NCBI RefSeq assembly: GCF_033473495.1
Contig: NC_088943.1
Location: 434,001 to 498,000 of the forward strand
Direction: 5' to 3'
Length of the DNA: 64,000 nt
DNA from: Cercospora beticola
Lineage: Eukaryota > Ascomycota > Dothideomycetes > Mycosphaerellales > Mycosphaerellaceae
The notes below the pieces were generated by a model. That model made no database searches. It saw only the letters and a program-made list of their open reading frames with translations, and was not told the origin of the DNA. Of this stretch, positions 1 through 12,400 are shown in pieces; position 1 is the stretch's first letter, and each line of letters starts with the position of its first letter. Made by a program: the position numbers and the translations under genes.

Positions 1-304
1 CTTCTCATCCTTCGTGCACCCAACGTCTGCATTCACTGCACGTAGCACAAACGAAGATGAATGGGGCAAGATTCGAAGAAGTGCTATGCTTCAAATGAAC
101 AGAAGGCGTTGAATATCGTGCTATCTTTGCCGTGATACCTGGTATCTACTACAATATTCCCGGCCATCTCACTAGATGCTCTCCATCACACACCCCTGTT
201 CATAATTTCGGCATTCACATTCGCTTGTCTTGACAACTCTGCAGGCAATCAGTCTATGACCAGAGGTGATCTCGCCTCTTTCGACATACCATTATTCGAG
301 ACAT
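1..304. other. Intergenic, no gene seen
   Basis: No convincing coding exon or RNA gene is visible. It lies downstream of the small secreted protein gene that ends at 305. Confidence 0.5.
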
Positions 305-637
305 TTATGCCACGACAGTCATGATAGCTCCAGCACTCTTAATCTCCTTGACAACGGGAGCACGCTTCTGGATGGCCGCAGACGCATCGTCCCTCTTGGT
401 CGGGAAGTCGCAGTCTGAAGTGAGTTGGCCGTTGGGGTCTTGGTTCATGCAGCACGAGCGGAAGTTTGAGAGCTTTTCGGAGATGGTGCCTGCAACACAG
501 TCGTTGCCTTCGTAGCGTCCGCCAAGGGAGCCACAGCAGATTCGGGTGGCCTCGTCGTTGGTGCCGCCTTGGACACACTTGCAGGCGGTGGCAGTGAGAG
601 CCATAGAGGCGAGGATGATGGCATTGAAGAACTGCAT
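305..637 (-). CDS. Small cysteine-rich secreted protein (110 aa)
   Basis: Unnamed candidate effector or surface protein. The ATG at 637 opens a signal peptide (MQFFNAIILASMALTATA) followed at once by CKC. The mature part has eight cysteines in the order CxC, CC, C, CC, C. Upstream in-frame residues back to 799 lack an ATG-led signal peptide and were excluded. The C-terminal tail carries two KR dibasic sites (TKR and QKR), so Kex2 trimming is possible. It is a clear paralogue of the 1475-1708 gene, with the same signal-peptide start, the same CC spacing and a shared ISEKLS/ISERLS block. It has lost the last two cysteines and gained the tail instead. The function is unknown; secretion is inferred from the N-terminus. 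Confidence 0.75.
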   Translation of the reverse strand: MQFFNAIILASMALTATACKCVQGGTNDEATRICCGSLGGRYEGNDCVAGTISEKLSNFRSCCMNQDPNGQLTSDCDFPTKRDDASAAIQKRAPVVKEIKSAGAIMTVVA

Positions 638-1474
638 GTTGATAGATTGATTTGTGGTGTGTTGGGAAGTAGTTGGAAGTCTTGAAGTGTTTGTGATGAG
701 TTGGATGATAATTGTTCTTTGGTCGGCTTGAGGACCGCCTTTTGTATCAACACAATCATACGGACTTGGTGCTTGTGACACTATTCTCAATGTCCACATC
801 TGTGCTAGGTATGACGACGATGGGTGCCAATAGTGATCTACAGTAGCGTCGGCGACGCTTCACTCGGGCTTCGTGCTTGTTGAAACATCTCAACGACCCC
901 TGGTGAGGAAGTGTTCAAGCTGGATGACAGCAGTCCCGGGCATGCAAGTGGAGTACATGAGATCAGCACGAGTATCTCCAACAGTTCCCGACGCGCGATG
1001 GCAGCTTTGCTCGTGATACCAAGACCCTAGCGTAGACCGCGAAGCTGAATGACGATCGTAGGAGGTAGGCAACTCCAGTCCCCGAACCTCAGTTCAGAGT
1101 TCAACATTGCACGTGTTTTTCGACTGCACGTGTACTTCGACTGAGAACTGCGCAAGGATCTTCGTCGTCATACCACGAAGGATTCTCGGGGATGTCGTTG
1201 GCGAGTCGCGAACCACGAGGGGCTGCATCTTCTTGGCAGAGTTTGATCGGGAACGGATGCATAGCGATGATGAAGGTAGCAACGACAGGTGTCATAGGAC
1301 AATGGAAACAGTGTTGAAGCAAAAAAAGGGTGAACGCAAAAATATCGACGCAGAAGACGTATATAGTCCCAGTCCTCCCTCCACGAAGACAGAATCCCAG
1401 AACTATCAACTCTTCACAGTCAAATAAATCAACAAACCATCAATTCTCGCTCCACCAGCACCACCACCGCAAAC
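638..1474. promoter_or_regulatory. Shared upstream region of two diverging secreted-protein genes
   Basis: About 840 bp separate the two divergent start codons, so they may share regulatory DNA. CACGTG-type sequences occur near 1110-1130 and a TATATA element at about 1359. ORFs inside look like noise. Confidence 0.35.
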
Positions 1475-1708
1475 ATGCAATTCTTCACCGTCGCCATCAT
1501 TGCCCTTTTCGGCCTCACCGCCAACGCATGCAAGTGCTCCAACGACAGACTCGCCACTGAGTCCTGCTGCGCTCAACTCCAAGGCAACTATCTCCCAGAT
1601 CAGCAAGATTGCCAGGCCGCCTCCATCTCCGAGCGCCTCTCTACTTTCGCCTCTTGCTGCAGTGAAGGTGGATTCGACAGCGACTGTGACTGCCCATCTG
1701 GCTGTTAA
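1475..1708 (+). CDS. Small cysteine-rich secreted protein (77 aa)
   Basis: Intronless gene with a good start context (aaacATG). A signal peptide (MQFFTVAIIALFGLTANA) is followed by a 59-residue mature domain with ten cysteines in the order CxC, CC, C, CC, CxCxxxC. An even number of cysteines suggests five disulfides. It is paralogous to the divergent gene at 305-637, which keeps only eight of these cysteines. Pairs of tandem or divergent small cysteine-rich genes are common in plant-associated and extremotolerant ascomycetes, but I do not recognise a named family. The role is unknown and an apoplastic location is inferred. Confidence 0.8.
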   Translation: MQFFTVAIIALFGLTANACKCSNDRLATESCCAQLQGNYLPDQQDCQAASISERLSTFASCCSEGGFDSDCDCPSGC

Positions 1709-2258
1709 ATAGCCTCGATATGAGAAATGGATTGGTGAGTACAGAAGTCCCTCGCCATTATACGACCACACTGACATATGCTGGTCCAGATAGTGGCGGC
1801 ACGATATTGATCTATGCTGGAGGCAACTCGTGGTTTTTCCGGGAGATAATGTATCATGAGATCAGGTCATAGTCAATGAATCGACCAGTAGCCCAGCTAC
1901 ACTGTCCGCCAATTGGTATTCATTCCTGTTGCCAATCAAAGCTCTCGTGTCTGAGTTCATTACCACTGCCTTTAGATGTGCCGCGGATCTCGAGCCGCGT
2001 AGTACTTATCGCCAAAGGTTACTCATCTGAAACGCTAATTGAGGTGATGCGACTGTGAAAGTGTTAGCAATGAGCTTTGTGTATCGTGTGCTTGGTATTG
2101 GCCTTGTGCCGGAGCCGCGACGAGCCAACCAAGGCACTTAACATGAATGCAATCCATTATCTTACCCTTTGATTTCCAGCCCGGCAGGAGCATGGGGTCG
2201 TGTTCGGCTCTCTCGAGAAGTGAGGTTTCCAACAAAAAGAGCGATGAAGACGAGTCTG
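1709..2258. other. Intergenic, no gene seen
   Basis: This is 3' flank of the small secreted protein on one side and the GT90 gene on the other. No supported ORF. Confidence 0.5.
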
Positions 2259-4977
2259 TCATTTTGAGATATGCACCGCTTGTCGCTTCGGATCCTGTAG
2301 CCTCGCCATCTCCAACAACAATCGGTAAACATAAATGCTAAGATCAACTTCTCGGAACGCTTTTGCATGCCACTCTCGACCAAGATCTGCAATTTCTTTT
2401 GCCTTTTGCTGCCCCCTCACGCTCGTCGTGAGATAGGATACCAATTCCGGTAGCTCTTCTAGACCTTGACTGACGGGCACGTAATGCGCCCAAGGCACCA
2501 AGCGATCATCATGCCACTCTCGAAGAAGCGTCTGCTTCAAAACCACCGACTTTGAAGCCAGAAGCTGGTAGTACCTCCCACTAATGCCGTTGCCATCCAT
2601 GTCGAATGTCAATTTAGAACGGAAGGCTTTGTATTTGTCTGCCCAAGGTTTGGTTCGGAAATATGCCTTTTGCTCTCTGCAAAATTTCCACGGACATTGG
2701 AAAACTCTTGTGAAGGCGACATCGAATAACCTCGCGTTCAAGAACTTTGACGCTACGCCCGTCACCACGCCTCCCACGTCTTGCAAGTATGTATGATGCT
2801 TGTGTTCGAGATTCTGTGCCAAGGCAACGAATCTCTGGCGATGCAGGTTGCGCCACTGGTCATCAGAAGCATAGCCGCCAGTGGTCGAACCGACCCAGTA
2901 CAGATTGTTCGTCTTCTTCTCCCACTTGGCGTCATGTGCTTCGTCGTATTGAAATTCAGCTTCCAGGTATGCCGGACTGGGGTAGAGGATATCGCCCATT
3001 GTAGAGGGCGAGCCAGTTGAAAAGATTGGTATTAAACCTTCGAATGGTCGGAACGACGTTGGGTGTGTAAAGAGACCGTACGAATCGCGGTACTCTGCAT
3101 GTAAACATAGATCCATAGCTGACGACACATTCGTCACGAAGGGAAGCGGAGAAAGTTCTTTCGCAGATTCTGTGGGTGCCCTTGAGCTATGTCGTCGTGA
3201 GGATACACAACTCTTGGTGACTATATCCCATGTAGGCCGGTGTGACAAGTCCTTCAGGGTGAATTTGTCGTAGCCATGATTGCTGGTTCCTGGCGTCTGG
3301 GGTGGAACAAGCGCCCGTGGCTCATCGAGATGATTGACCAGAAATTTGACATCGGGAATCTTGTCAGACAAGTCTCTCAGCAGCTTCTCAAAAGAATATT
3401 GTATGTTCCTGTCGAATCTGCGGAAAGGATGCTGACAATGTGTCTTTGATCCTTCACTAGAAACTACGCAGGACCATACATCGCTTCCGGCTGTGGACTG
3501 GACCTCCTCCATGATTTGTACGACTTCGCTGCCGCTCAATCGCCAAAAGGGAGAGACAGAGTTGTATATGGTGTCGAAGTCGTCAATGATAGGCGATTGA
3601 TGTGCTGTTGCAAAGTTGTACCACTCCTCAAAGCCAACGGGTGGCTCGATGCCGTATCTCCTTCGATATTCTTCATGGGCAGACTTGTAGCTCTTAGACT
3701 GTCGCTGAACGAGACCCTCGAATGTTGATTTGGCATTGTTGATCAATTTATCGACAGGATGCTCGAGGGAACCACTGAACGCATGCTGCGTTGCAGCCTG
3801 CGAAGTTCGGACCGCCGAGAGGTTCGCTAGGTAGGGCGCCAGCGATGCAAGCAACAAGACCCACAAATAGGGTTTGTACTTCGTCCGATCTGGAAGGACA
3901 TGGATGACTTGAGCCAGAGCGAGGGCCGAGGCTACAACGTTGAACAGAGCAGAAGTCCCTGAAGATAGTTTGAACGGATCATAAGCAGCGATCACGCTGA
4001 AGGTCCGGGTTGCAGGGGCAATGCACCATGGAACATGTCGCCTCTTGGGAGACTTATCAGCACTCACTATGAGCTTGGGGAATGTGGCTACGTACCGTGC
4101 GAAGTAGGAAGAACCACGACAAAGCCTTTGCCACGCCGACCAGCAGCGCTTGTATGCAGTAGATTTTGCCGAGACCAAATACAAGTACTTGGATACCCTT
4201 GGCGACAGTCAATAGAACCACGACCCTCCAGCAGAGATCAGTCGCAATTCTGTCATGCTTTTCCACAATTGGTGGAAGTTGTCGCGGTGCAGGACCATCC
4301 TTTGGCAGAAAGGCAATGTAGACTATCAGCATTGGCAACACTGCAAACAGGGATAACAGTGAGCCACCAAAGCCCCATTTGGACGAGGACAAGGTGACTA
4401 CCAAAGCTGCCAAGCTACTTCCCCAAAGAAGGGGAGACAAAAAGCCAGGGCAAGAGGTTCGCAACGCGGGAAGCTCTGACTGGAGACATGTCTGAGCAAT
4501 GACCAACAGTGGAGTCAATAGCGGCTTGTCGTCGTCAGTTCATGAGTATACTTCCCTCGTTTCGAAAGTGCTACTCACCATAAACTCTGCCAGGCCATTC
4601 TCCTCTTCATACGCGCATGCGATGGTGAGGCATGCCGCAATGGCCCATACGGACTTCCCCCGGATATTGTAGTCAGAGAGTGTCGGAATACTACTACCCG
4701 GTGTTTCGCCCGTAGTGAGCAAAATAGGAAGTAGGCTCCAGCATACAATCTCGGAAGTAAGCCCCGAGTGTTGAGTGAATGAACGCTGCGCGAAGACCGA
4801 ACACAGCACAGCGGTGCCGACTACCACAGAGGCAGCTTCGACATCCTCCAGCCAATTGGTCCGCATTGGAGATCGAAAAAGCAGAGAGAACGCGTAGAAC
4901 GCGTTTGACGATGAGAGGAATGCAAGGGCACAACCCCGCGAATGGACGCCGGCAATGATACAGCAACGTGGACCCAT
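2259..4977 (-). CDS. GT90 (CAP10-like) glycosyltransferase, multi-pass N-terminus
   Basis: Predicted 870-aa enzyme in three exons: 4977-4579, 4524-4096 and about 4043-2259. Phases agree at both junctions (GTGAGT donor at 4578, GTACGT donor at 4095; the second acceptor could instead be at 4053). The first two exons encode a hydrophobic region with several membrane spans. The last exon carries the CAP10/GT90 domain, including LYWVGSTTGGYASDD, the SGRYYQLLASKSVVLKQT block and EWHDDRLVPWAHYVPVS. GT90 enzymes such as cryptococcal Cap10/Cxt1 transfer sugars (xylose in known cases) in the Golgi; the donor here is unknown. Start 4977 is the first ATG in frame, since longer readings would need TTG. 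The gene diverges from a GT15 gene, suggesting joint control. Confidence 0.88.
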
Positions 4978-5436
4978 CTCCGCCTTGGCGCGTAGGATGT
5001 TGGTGGATGTGTGCGTGTCATAGGCCAAGAGCTTAATCTGGGCACCCTAGGGAATCCTTCGAGCTAGGGGATCCTTCCAACTGTCTGCATCCTCCTTGCG
5101 TTGGCCGACCATTCACATGCTCTGTTCGACATCCCACGTTGCGCTTGAGTTTCATCTCACTGTGCTCGCCCCAGAAATCGTCAGGCGTGCCGACCCACTG
5201 GGCGGATCGCCAAGTCTGATCTGCCATTGTGGGCCCCGGCGCTACTGTAGCTTTATGCACGGCGTCATTTCTACCAGAACCTTATTGCGTCACAAAGAAT
5301 GAGCCTCCACTTCCCCGTTCTTTGTGCATTTTGTGCACATTCACGGGAGCAGTCGACTCGCGGAATCATGTGTTTGATCAGCAACACTTTTGCCTTTAGA
5401 TTCATTCACTTGGACAGTATGGGATAGACACGTGCC
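4978..5436. promoter_or_regulatory. Bidirectional promoter region, GT90/GT15 pair
   Basis: About 460 bp between the two divergent start codons, with no coding sequence of its own. Shared regulation is inferred from layout only. Confidence 0.4.
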
Positions 5437-6763
5437 ATGCTGCTCTCCATACTCGGCCTTGCTCGAAGCCAATTACGCGCCTGGTATCGTACGGCCAGTT
5501 TGCACTGGGGAAAATTGACTGGATTGATCGCATTCCTCCTACTACTGGAAGTCGGACTCCACGTACGGCATCATGCTATTGAGCGCCCGGCCGAGGCCCT
5601 GGATGGGCCATTCTACACAGGCTGTCAAGATCCCGTGCTAAATACTACAGCTCGTGCATCTGCCGTGTTGGTAATGCTCGCCCGGAATTTCGAAGTCCAT
5701 GGAGCCATGGCCAGCGTACGAAGCGTTCAAGAACAATTCAATGATCACTTCGGCTATCCTTGGGTCTTTCTGAATGATGTGGAATGGAGCGATGAGTTCA
5801 AGGAGAACGTCGCTCATGCTGTGGGCGAGGGAATCGATGTGAGGTTTGAACAAATTCCGAAGGACATGTGGGGATACCCGGAGTGGATTGATCAAGAGAA
5901 GGCGAGGTCTAAGATGCACACCATGGAACAGCAGGGTATCCAATATGGTGGCTCAGAGAGCTATCGCCACATGTGCCGTTTTCAATCAGGGTACGTCGTA
6001 TTCTTCCTCCGCTCGGTTGTGACTGACCCTTTTCAGCTTCTTCTTCGATCATCCGGCTTTGCTCCGATACAAATACTACTGGCGAGTGGAACCTGACATC
6101 CGCTTCACCTGTGCCCTGACCTACGATCCCTTCGTCGCCATGCAGACCCACAAGAAGAAATATGGCTACAATATGGCGCTGTGGGAACGTGGGCAGACAG
6201 TGGCTTCCCTTTTCCGCAGGCTCTCCGACTACAAAGTCAACCAGGGCATCTGGACGACTCCGTTGTGGGTGGCAATGATTGACGCATCGTATGTACCATG
6301 GCCGTTCCGTTGGATACTCGCATGGCTCCGGAATCGAGACGGCAAAGGAGACTTGTGGAACATGTGTCACTTCTGGAGCAATTTTGAAATCGCGGATATG
6401 GATTTCTTCCGCTCCGATGCATATCGCAAACTGTTCGAATACCTAGACAGGGACGGTGGCTTCTACTATGAGAGATGGGGCGATGCAGCGGTACATTCAC
6501 TCGCTGCTGCTATGTTGCTCGAACCTCGAGAATTGCACCACTTTTCAGATCTGGGCTACATACATGATGGGTTGCAGTATTGTACCTTCCAGAGCACGCC
6601 AGATGAGAAGCAAAGGGGTTTCGCAGTGCCACCAGATATCAGAGGAATGGGCATAAGCAAGATCGAAGGCAGAGCAGAGGTTGGGTGCCGATGTAGTTGC
6701 GATTCATCAGTGAGGATAGTTGAGCCAGTCTGCCTCAATAGAATTGGTCTCGCTATGCAATAG
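5437..6763 (+). CDS. GT15 alpha-1,2-mannosyltransferase (KRE2/MNT1/KTR family)
   Basis: Type II Golgi membrane enzyme adding alpha-1,2-mannose to O- and N-glycans. Two exons, 5437-5990 and 6037-6763 (46-bp GTACGT...CAG intron), give 426 aa, the usual length. One membrane anchor (GLIAFLLLLEVGLHV) is near the N-terminus. Family signatures are intact and in order: SVLVMLARN-like start of the lumenal domain, YYWRVEPDIRF with the conserved catalytic glutamate, YGYNMALWE, CHFWSNFEIADMDFFRS, GGFYYERWGDAAVHS and HHFSDLGYIHDG. The coding frame runs unbroken across the splice. It lies head to head with the GT90 gene, so both probably build cell-wall or secreted glycans. Confidence 0.95.
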
Positions 6764-7369
6764 CACCTGCAGAAGCGCTCGAAACTTTAAGGTTTTGTCA
6801 AAAATTGGCCTCATATTATACCTCTCTATATCAAGGTTGATCTATGCTCACGAAGGTCGCAAAGCCTAACATCGAAGCTGCTCTTCCTGCAGGGAATGGA
6901 TTACATCAAATTTAGTCGCGTCCGGGGAAGACAAACCTCTTCATCTTCGATACATGTAAGTACCATTCTCTCGATCCGACCTTGAGTGCTGAGGAGTAAT
7001 CTTGCTGCCTTTTGTATGGCTTTGATGGTGAAATGTCAGCGCATTCGCTCGTGGGCTATGACACGGACTGAGTCTCAGGACGGCGGCTTCAACCACGAAA
7101 AGAATCGTAGCCGGCCGTATTGAGTCGTGGATCGCAAAATTCGACGAGGCCACACGATAACAGAAGTTTGACTTTGCCGCACTCCCGGCTGTCGTTCTTG
7201 ACGGCACATAAATAATGCAAGCCCCCGTACCGACTCGTCTCTTCTGCACAGTGATCTTACTCCATGTATCTTCGACTTTCTAAGCCCAAGATCCCTCTCC
7301 CAAAGGCTCAGCAAACCCAAGCTCAAGATCTTCGGCTCTAGCACCTCACCACCCCTCTTAACACCCGAG
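6764..7369. other. Intergenic, promoter side of small secreted gene
   Basis: No supported gene. The pyrimidine-rich, adenine-poor stretch just before 7370 looks like an ordinary fungal 5' leader. Confidence 0.45.
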
Positions 7370-7864
7370 ATGAACTTCAAGAAGCTCTTGCTGCTTGTGC
7401 TTGGTGCTCTGGTGACTTCCACATCGGCACGTACCAAGAAGTCATCCTGGTCCTCAGAAACCCACAACGCCAAGGCCACGGAGCTCGTGCGATGCATTGA
7501 GCAAATGGAGGCGACGCTGATTGCTCGTCCAGAATGTAAGTCTGCTCTTCATGAACAAGGCTCTTTACAGGAACGAGTGCTAACATCATTTGTAGCGCAA
7601 CGTTATAGGGGCTATCAGTGCGGAGACAGATGGTATCAATGGGGCAGTGACCTGGACTGGGTGCTTGAGAAGACCAACCTCTTCGTGTTTAAGAAATGCA
7701 AAGATGGTCTCGTCGATGCTGTCCTGCACTCTAAAGATTGGCTTCTGTGCTATGTACGTGGCGGCTGGGGTGGTAGGATCATAGCATATTCGCCTTTGGG
7801 GCACAGAGCGACCCTCGCAGGTGACCACACACCTTATGAGTGGCCCCCAAAGGGTGGTGAATGA
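7370..7864 (+). CDS. Small secreted protein, four cysteines, one intron
   Basis: Signal peptide (MNFKKLLLLVLGALVTSTSA) followed by a basic, tryptophan-rich mature domain. A 60-bp intron (7536-7595, GTAAGT donor, GCTAAC branch site, TGTAG acceptor) is a multiple of three without a stop, so the unspliced frame also reads through. The spliced product has 144 aa and reads RPES-QRYRGYQCGDRW across the junction. The mature region holds four cysteines (RC, QC, KC, LC). I do not recognise a family; it could be an effector or a secreted small enzyme. Confidence 0.72.
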   Translation: MNFKKLLLLVLGALVTSTSARTKKSSWSSETHNAKATELVRCIEQMEATLIARPECKSALHEQGSLQERVLTSFVAQRYRGYQCGDRWYQWGSDLDWVLEKTNLFVFKKCKDGLVDAVLHSKDWLLCYVRGGWGGRIIAYSPLGHRATLAGDHTPYEWPPKGGE

Positions 7865-9452
7865 GCAGTGATCGTATCAGGCGCTGGCATAGTCTCATGT
7901 GGTGGTTTTGAGGCTGTGTCCACAAGGCGGAGATCTAGTTGTACCCAACCTTGACGTAAAGCAGTATGAAAGCTGGCAATTCGAAGACAGTATGCTAAAT
8001 GCTCCTCATTGTCAGAGCTTTGTCTTCGCGCTGCCTTTCTTCGCAGACAATAGAATACCCCCGTCTTGCGCATAGCTGGTTTCTGACGGAATTTCTCTCC
8101 CACTCCTGGCTCAATGTATTGGCCTTATGCCGAAACTTGTGACAGAGACAAGTCTAGCCATTCTCCTGTCCTCACACGAAATCGGGCTACCTTCTTGCGA
8201 CTCGTGGCATCGGCACCTGAGCTTTCATCACACGTGCCCAGGGTGACGTTGGAGCACCCAGCAATCAGACTGTGGCCCGGGTTTCGCTGCTCCTGTTGCC
8301 TCTCTTGCGGAGGTTCGTGGCCTCCCCCTCCTGTTTCCCAAGTTCGATTCTGATTGACCCAACGACCTTCCTCACTTTGTTACTGGCCAGCTCATCCGCA
8401 TTCCTTGTCAGTAGGTCGTTGGCCGCCTGTTCAGCCTCTTTTTCTGCGTTTCTCTTGAACATTTCCTAGAGGACCTAAGCAAGCTACAAGACAGCTTTGA
8501 ACGCAATATCTCCATACATGTCCGCCTTTTTCATTCGTACTATTTGTGGAGTCATGAACTTCACAGTACAGCCTTTGTGTCTGTAGAATTCGGCAGCAGT
8601 GACACCTGCCAAACAGAGGCCCCCGAAGCTTTTTGCAATAGCGTGCGCCCTTACTGAATGCGTCCGTTTGAACTGACAACACAACCCAGAACTGACCTTC
8701 TACGTCTCATGCTCTAACCTACATCCCGGATCTCTGCTCTGTACTTCTTGCGAAGTTGGGTTTCTGACAGTAAGCTGTCACCTGTCCATACCCCTTCGCT
8801 AGTACAAGCAGCAGAGAATATTCTGTTGGCTCGGAGAGGGAGCTGAAGTCTCGCATTAGGTTGTGCCACAGGTGGGCAATCTCAGATGGATGATCACGCA
8901 GCCTTGTCGATCCGAGCCAGTCTCGACAGCGTACAAGTCTGTTGCTCCTCAGAGACAACCAAGTTCTCCAGCAGATTATATCCGACTCCGGGTTTCCATG
9001 TGAGATCCAAAAGCTACCGCCGGAAGGGAAGGATCTTTCAAAATTCTTCTTCACGGCATTGTCGTGCCCGTGGCCTCGGCGGCCGCCTGAGACATACGTA
9101 TAGGGCTGGGGGCAAGGGCAGCCTTATAGGCATAAGCAAGGATGAGCAGATATGAATAACATGCACGACTACCCGAATAGTAGTGACAAGAGAAACCATA
9201 TTAGAGACGAGCACTCACCCCTGGGGTCCACGTTGTCGTAGACGTGTACTTCACGTGCTAATCGCCGAACGAACGAGTGTACATTGTGCTGCATGATTAG
9301 CCGGGCGGCCTTTCGCATGTTGCCCGTGGTCCCCAGAAGGCAGAGTCGCTAAGCTACAGCCTTCTTCGATTTTCACCTGTGGCCCACTCATCTTCGCACA
9401 GTCCCTCCAGCTTTCAATATCCACTCCTCTTCTCCCATCTCTTCTCTTCCAC
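7865..9452. other. Intergenic, unresolved possible minus-strand gene remnant
   Basis: No gene I can support firmly. Minus-strand ORFs at 8719-9054 and 8431-8684 could be joined by a GTAGGT...GTCAG intron of about 48 bp. The joined frame is cysteine-rich but has no clear start or family, so it may be noise or a decayed gene. Confidence 0.25.
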
Positions 9453-12400
9453 TCACCACATCAAACTCCACCCCGCAACAATCACAGGCAACACACTAAC
9501 CACCTCTCCCAATCCCGCATACGCCGGCGGGATTCTGACCTTCACCAATGCCCCAGAAGCTAACAAGATGGCCAAGACATTATACACAGCCGACCAGACG
9601 AAGTTGAATACGATGCGTCTGAACGAACGCCTCGAGATATTAAGGAAAGATTCGATGCCGGTGAGAGGATGATGAGTGCCGAGGAGGGTGACGTCGCAGA
9701 CGGATTGTGTGACGGCGCTTGCAGTTCCGGAGGGAGAATTGGCGGAGGTGGTTGGAGAAGTGGAGGCGGCGATCTGCATTCCGACATTTGCTTGAGCGAC
9801 TGCGACTGCATCGTTTGTTCCGTCTCCGCAAAAGAGAACGATCCGATTTTCGCGTTGCAGGGCTTCGACGTATTCTTTCTTTTGTGCTGGGGTACATTGA
9901 GATCGAACGAGGAGCGGATCAATGCCGACTGCTGTGGCAATGGCGTGCACGGCTTTCTGGTTGTCGCCGCTGAGGATGTGGCACCGGAGGCGGCGAGCGG
10001 AAAGAGAGGCGATGACTGCCTGAGCTTCAGGTCGGAGAGTGCTTTGCAGACCGTAAGCGAGGATGAGCTTGTTGTCGATGGACATACAGAAAGCCGTGAG
10101 ACTCTTGTCCAGAATATTGATCACAGCTGGGTCATTGCTGGCTGCAAGCCACCGCGGGTTACCTGCTTGTACCTGACGGCCCTGCCAGGTGCAATGAATA
10201 CCAGATCCGGGCAGAGATTGCACGCCCTCCACTTTGACGGCGGGCGCGAGGTGATCCTGCAAATGTTTACTGATGGCGAACGAGACGGGATGATAGTTGT
10301 CCGTCACGAGAGCCTTCGCCAAGGCAACAATGAGGTCTTTCGAAATAACCGAAACAGGCTGCGAGTATTCATGCACAACAGCCAAATCAGCCAAAGTCAG
10401 AGTTCCAGTCTTGTCGAATACGACATCGGTCGTCTTGTAGCCTCGCTCCAATGCATCAACGCTTTTGATCGCAACACCAGAGCGAGCAGCAACGCCTCCG
10501 GCGATCACAAGGACCTGGGAGCAGTCAGTTGGAGGGCACCCGATACAATCACACCACCATAAATGCTTACCATCGGAACGGCGAGACCGAGCGCACAAGG
10601 ACAAGCTATCGCAAGCACAGCGATGGCATAAGTAATGGCTGTGCCAACAGCGCTGCCCCCAGTCTCATCGCGAACGGCCAGAGCGACGGCAACCCAGATG
10701 CCGAACGTGATCAACGAGATGGTGCAAACCACTGGGATGAACCACGAGGCCACCTTATCGGCGAGGTCCTGGACTCGCGGCTTGGCTCCAAGGGCATCCT
10801 GAACGAGATTTTTGATGTCCGAGATGCTGTTGGAATTTGGCAAACGCATGATTTTGACATCCAAGATGGTAGCGCCATTGATCGTGCCTGCGATGACTGC
10901 GTCGCCTTCCGATTTGGTGACAGGCTCGCTTTCTCCAGTGTACATCGATTCGTCCACGGCACCCGATCCACCGACGATGACACCATCTCTGCCCACAATC
11001 AGCGGAGGTTCAATAGGAGCGGAGAGATTGGGACTTACGTGACGATCGAAGTATGCGCCGGCACACGGATGAGGTCTCCGAACTGCAACAGTCGTGCATC
11101 AATCTCTTCCGTTCGTCCATCAGTGGTTAGCAGGAGAGCCGACTCGCGTTGCAGAGACGACATCGAGACAGCGGAGACAGCGCGCACGCGTGCCGCTGCA
11201 GCCATGAGTCGGCCTAACAGGACCAATGTAATCAGCAACGAGCTGGTCTCAAAGAAGGCCTCTTCCTCCAACTCGACCCCAGCCTCGGCAAGTGCGAAAG
11301 CAACAACAGAATACCCGTAGGCGGCCGTGATACTGATCACGATCAGCATGTCCATCTCCACAACCTTGCTGAAGACCAAAGACTTGAGAGCACCGACGTA
11401 GAATTCCGGGATGGCAACAGCCTGAACAAAGGTAGCGAGGACGAGGGAAATGATTTGGCGGGTCCGCTCCGGCACAGGATTGTCCGACCAAGACAGAACG
11501 ACCACGGGAATGGTGAAGATGGCGGAGACCAGAGTTGCCCATGCCATTGAAATGAGTCGCTTGCGGCCTTCAGAGTGTGCTGCGTCTGGTTCGGGAGGTG
11601 CCAGGTCCGCTCCATTTGGCATCACGCTGCGAGCGCCAGCGACTCGTGGATCGTATGTGATACGATACTTGTTCTTTCCTTTGACCTGCGCGACCATCAC
11701 ATCGTTAGTAGATAATTTTTCGGGTTGCGGACATTTAGTGCTCGCAGCAGCATACACGCACCTTTTCGAAAGATTCCAGCCCAAGGCGGTCCTCCCGCCC
11801 ATACGCTTCAGCGGCTTCCTTGCTGAGAAGTACGTCCAACGTTTGGAAATCAGCAGTAATCCGTCCCAGCTTGAAACCCGTCCGCTTCTCGATCAGCGGC
11901 AAAACTTCTTCCACAGAACCATGAGCAGGATCGAAATCGAACGCGGCCATGCCCGACACAAACGTGACATGAGGATTCGATATGCCTGGGATGTCGCCCA
12001 AGACATTGAGCATCTTTTTGCTGCAGCCGGTGCAAGTCATGCCAGTAACACTGAGCGCCACGTGGTCTTTCACTGGCGAGATCTCAATGTCTACGTCGGC
12101 AGACTTGTCTTTCACAGGGACACTCTTGACGACCGAAGTGACCTTGCATTTGTCGCCCACGGCGCAGGAGGTCTCTCCACATCCAGCCTTGGTGGGGACA
12201 CAGCAATCGTCCTCACAGCCGGCGGTAGATTTTGCCAAAGTCTTGGTGGCGGGCTCTTCGGACTGCTTGTGCGCGTTGCACGGCGAGCCTTCCTCGCAGC
12301 AGCAGCAGAAATCGAACTCCTCGATCATCTTGCGGCACAGGCATTGACCGAGACGCAGCAGGGCCTCGAAGCGCTGCATGGCCGACTGCAACTGATCCAG

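Noticed and set aside
8431..9054. Possible two-exon cysteine-containing minus-strand gene
   Set aside because: Only one weak splice option, no start codon context and no family resemblance; noted but not called.
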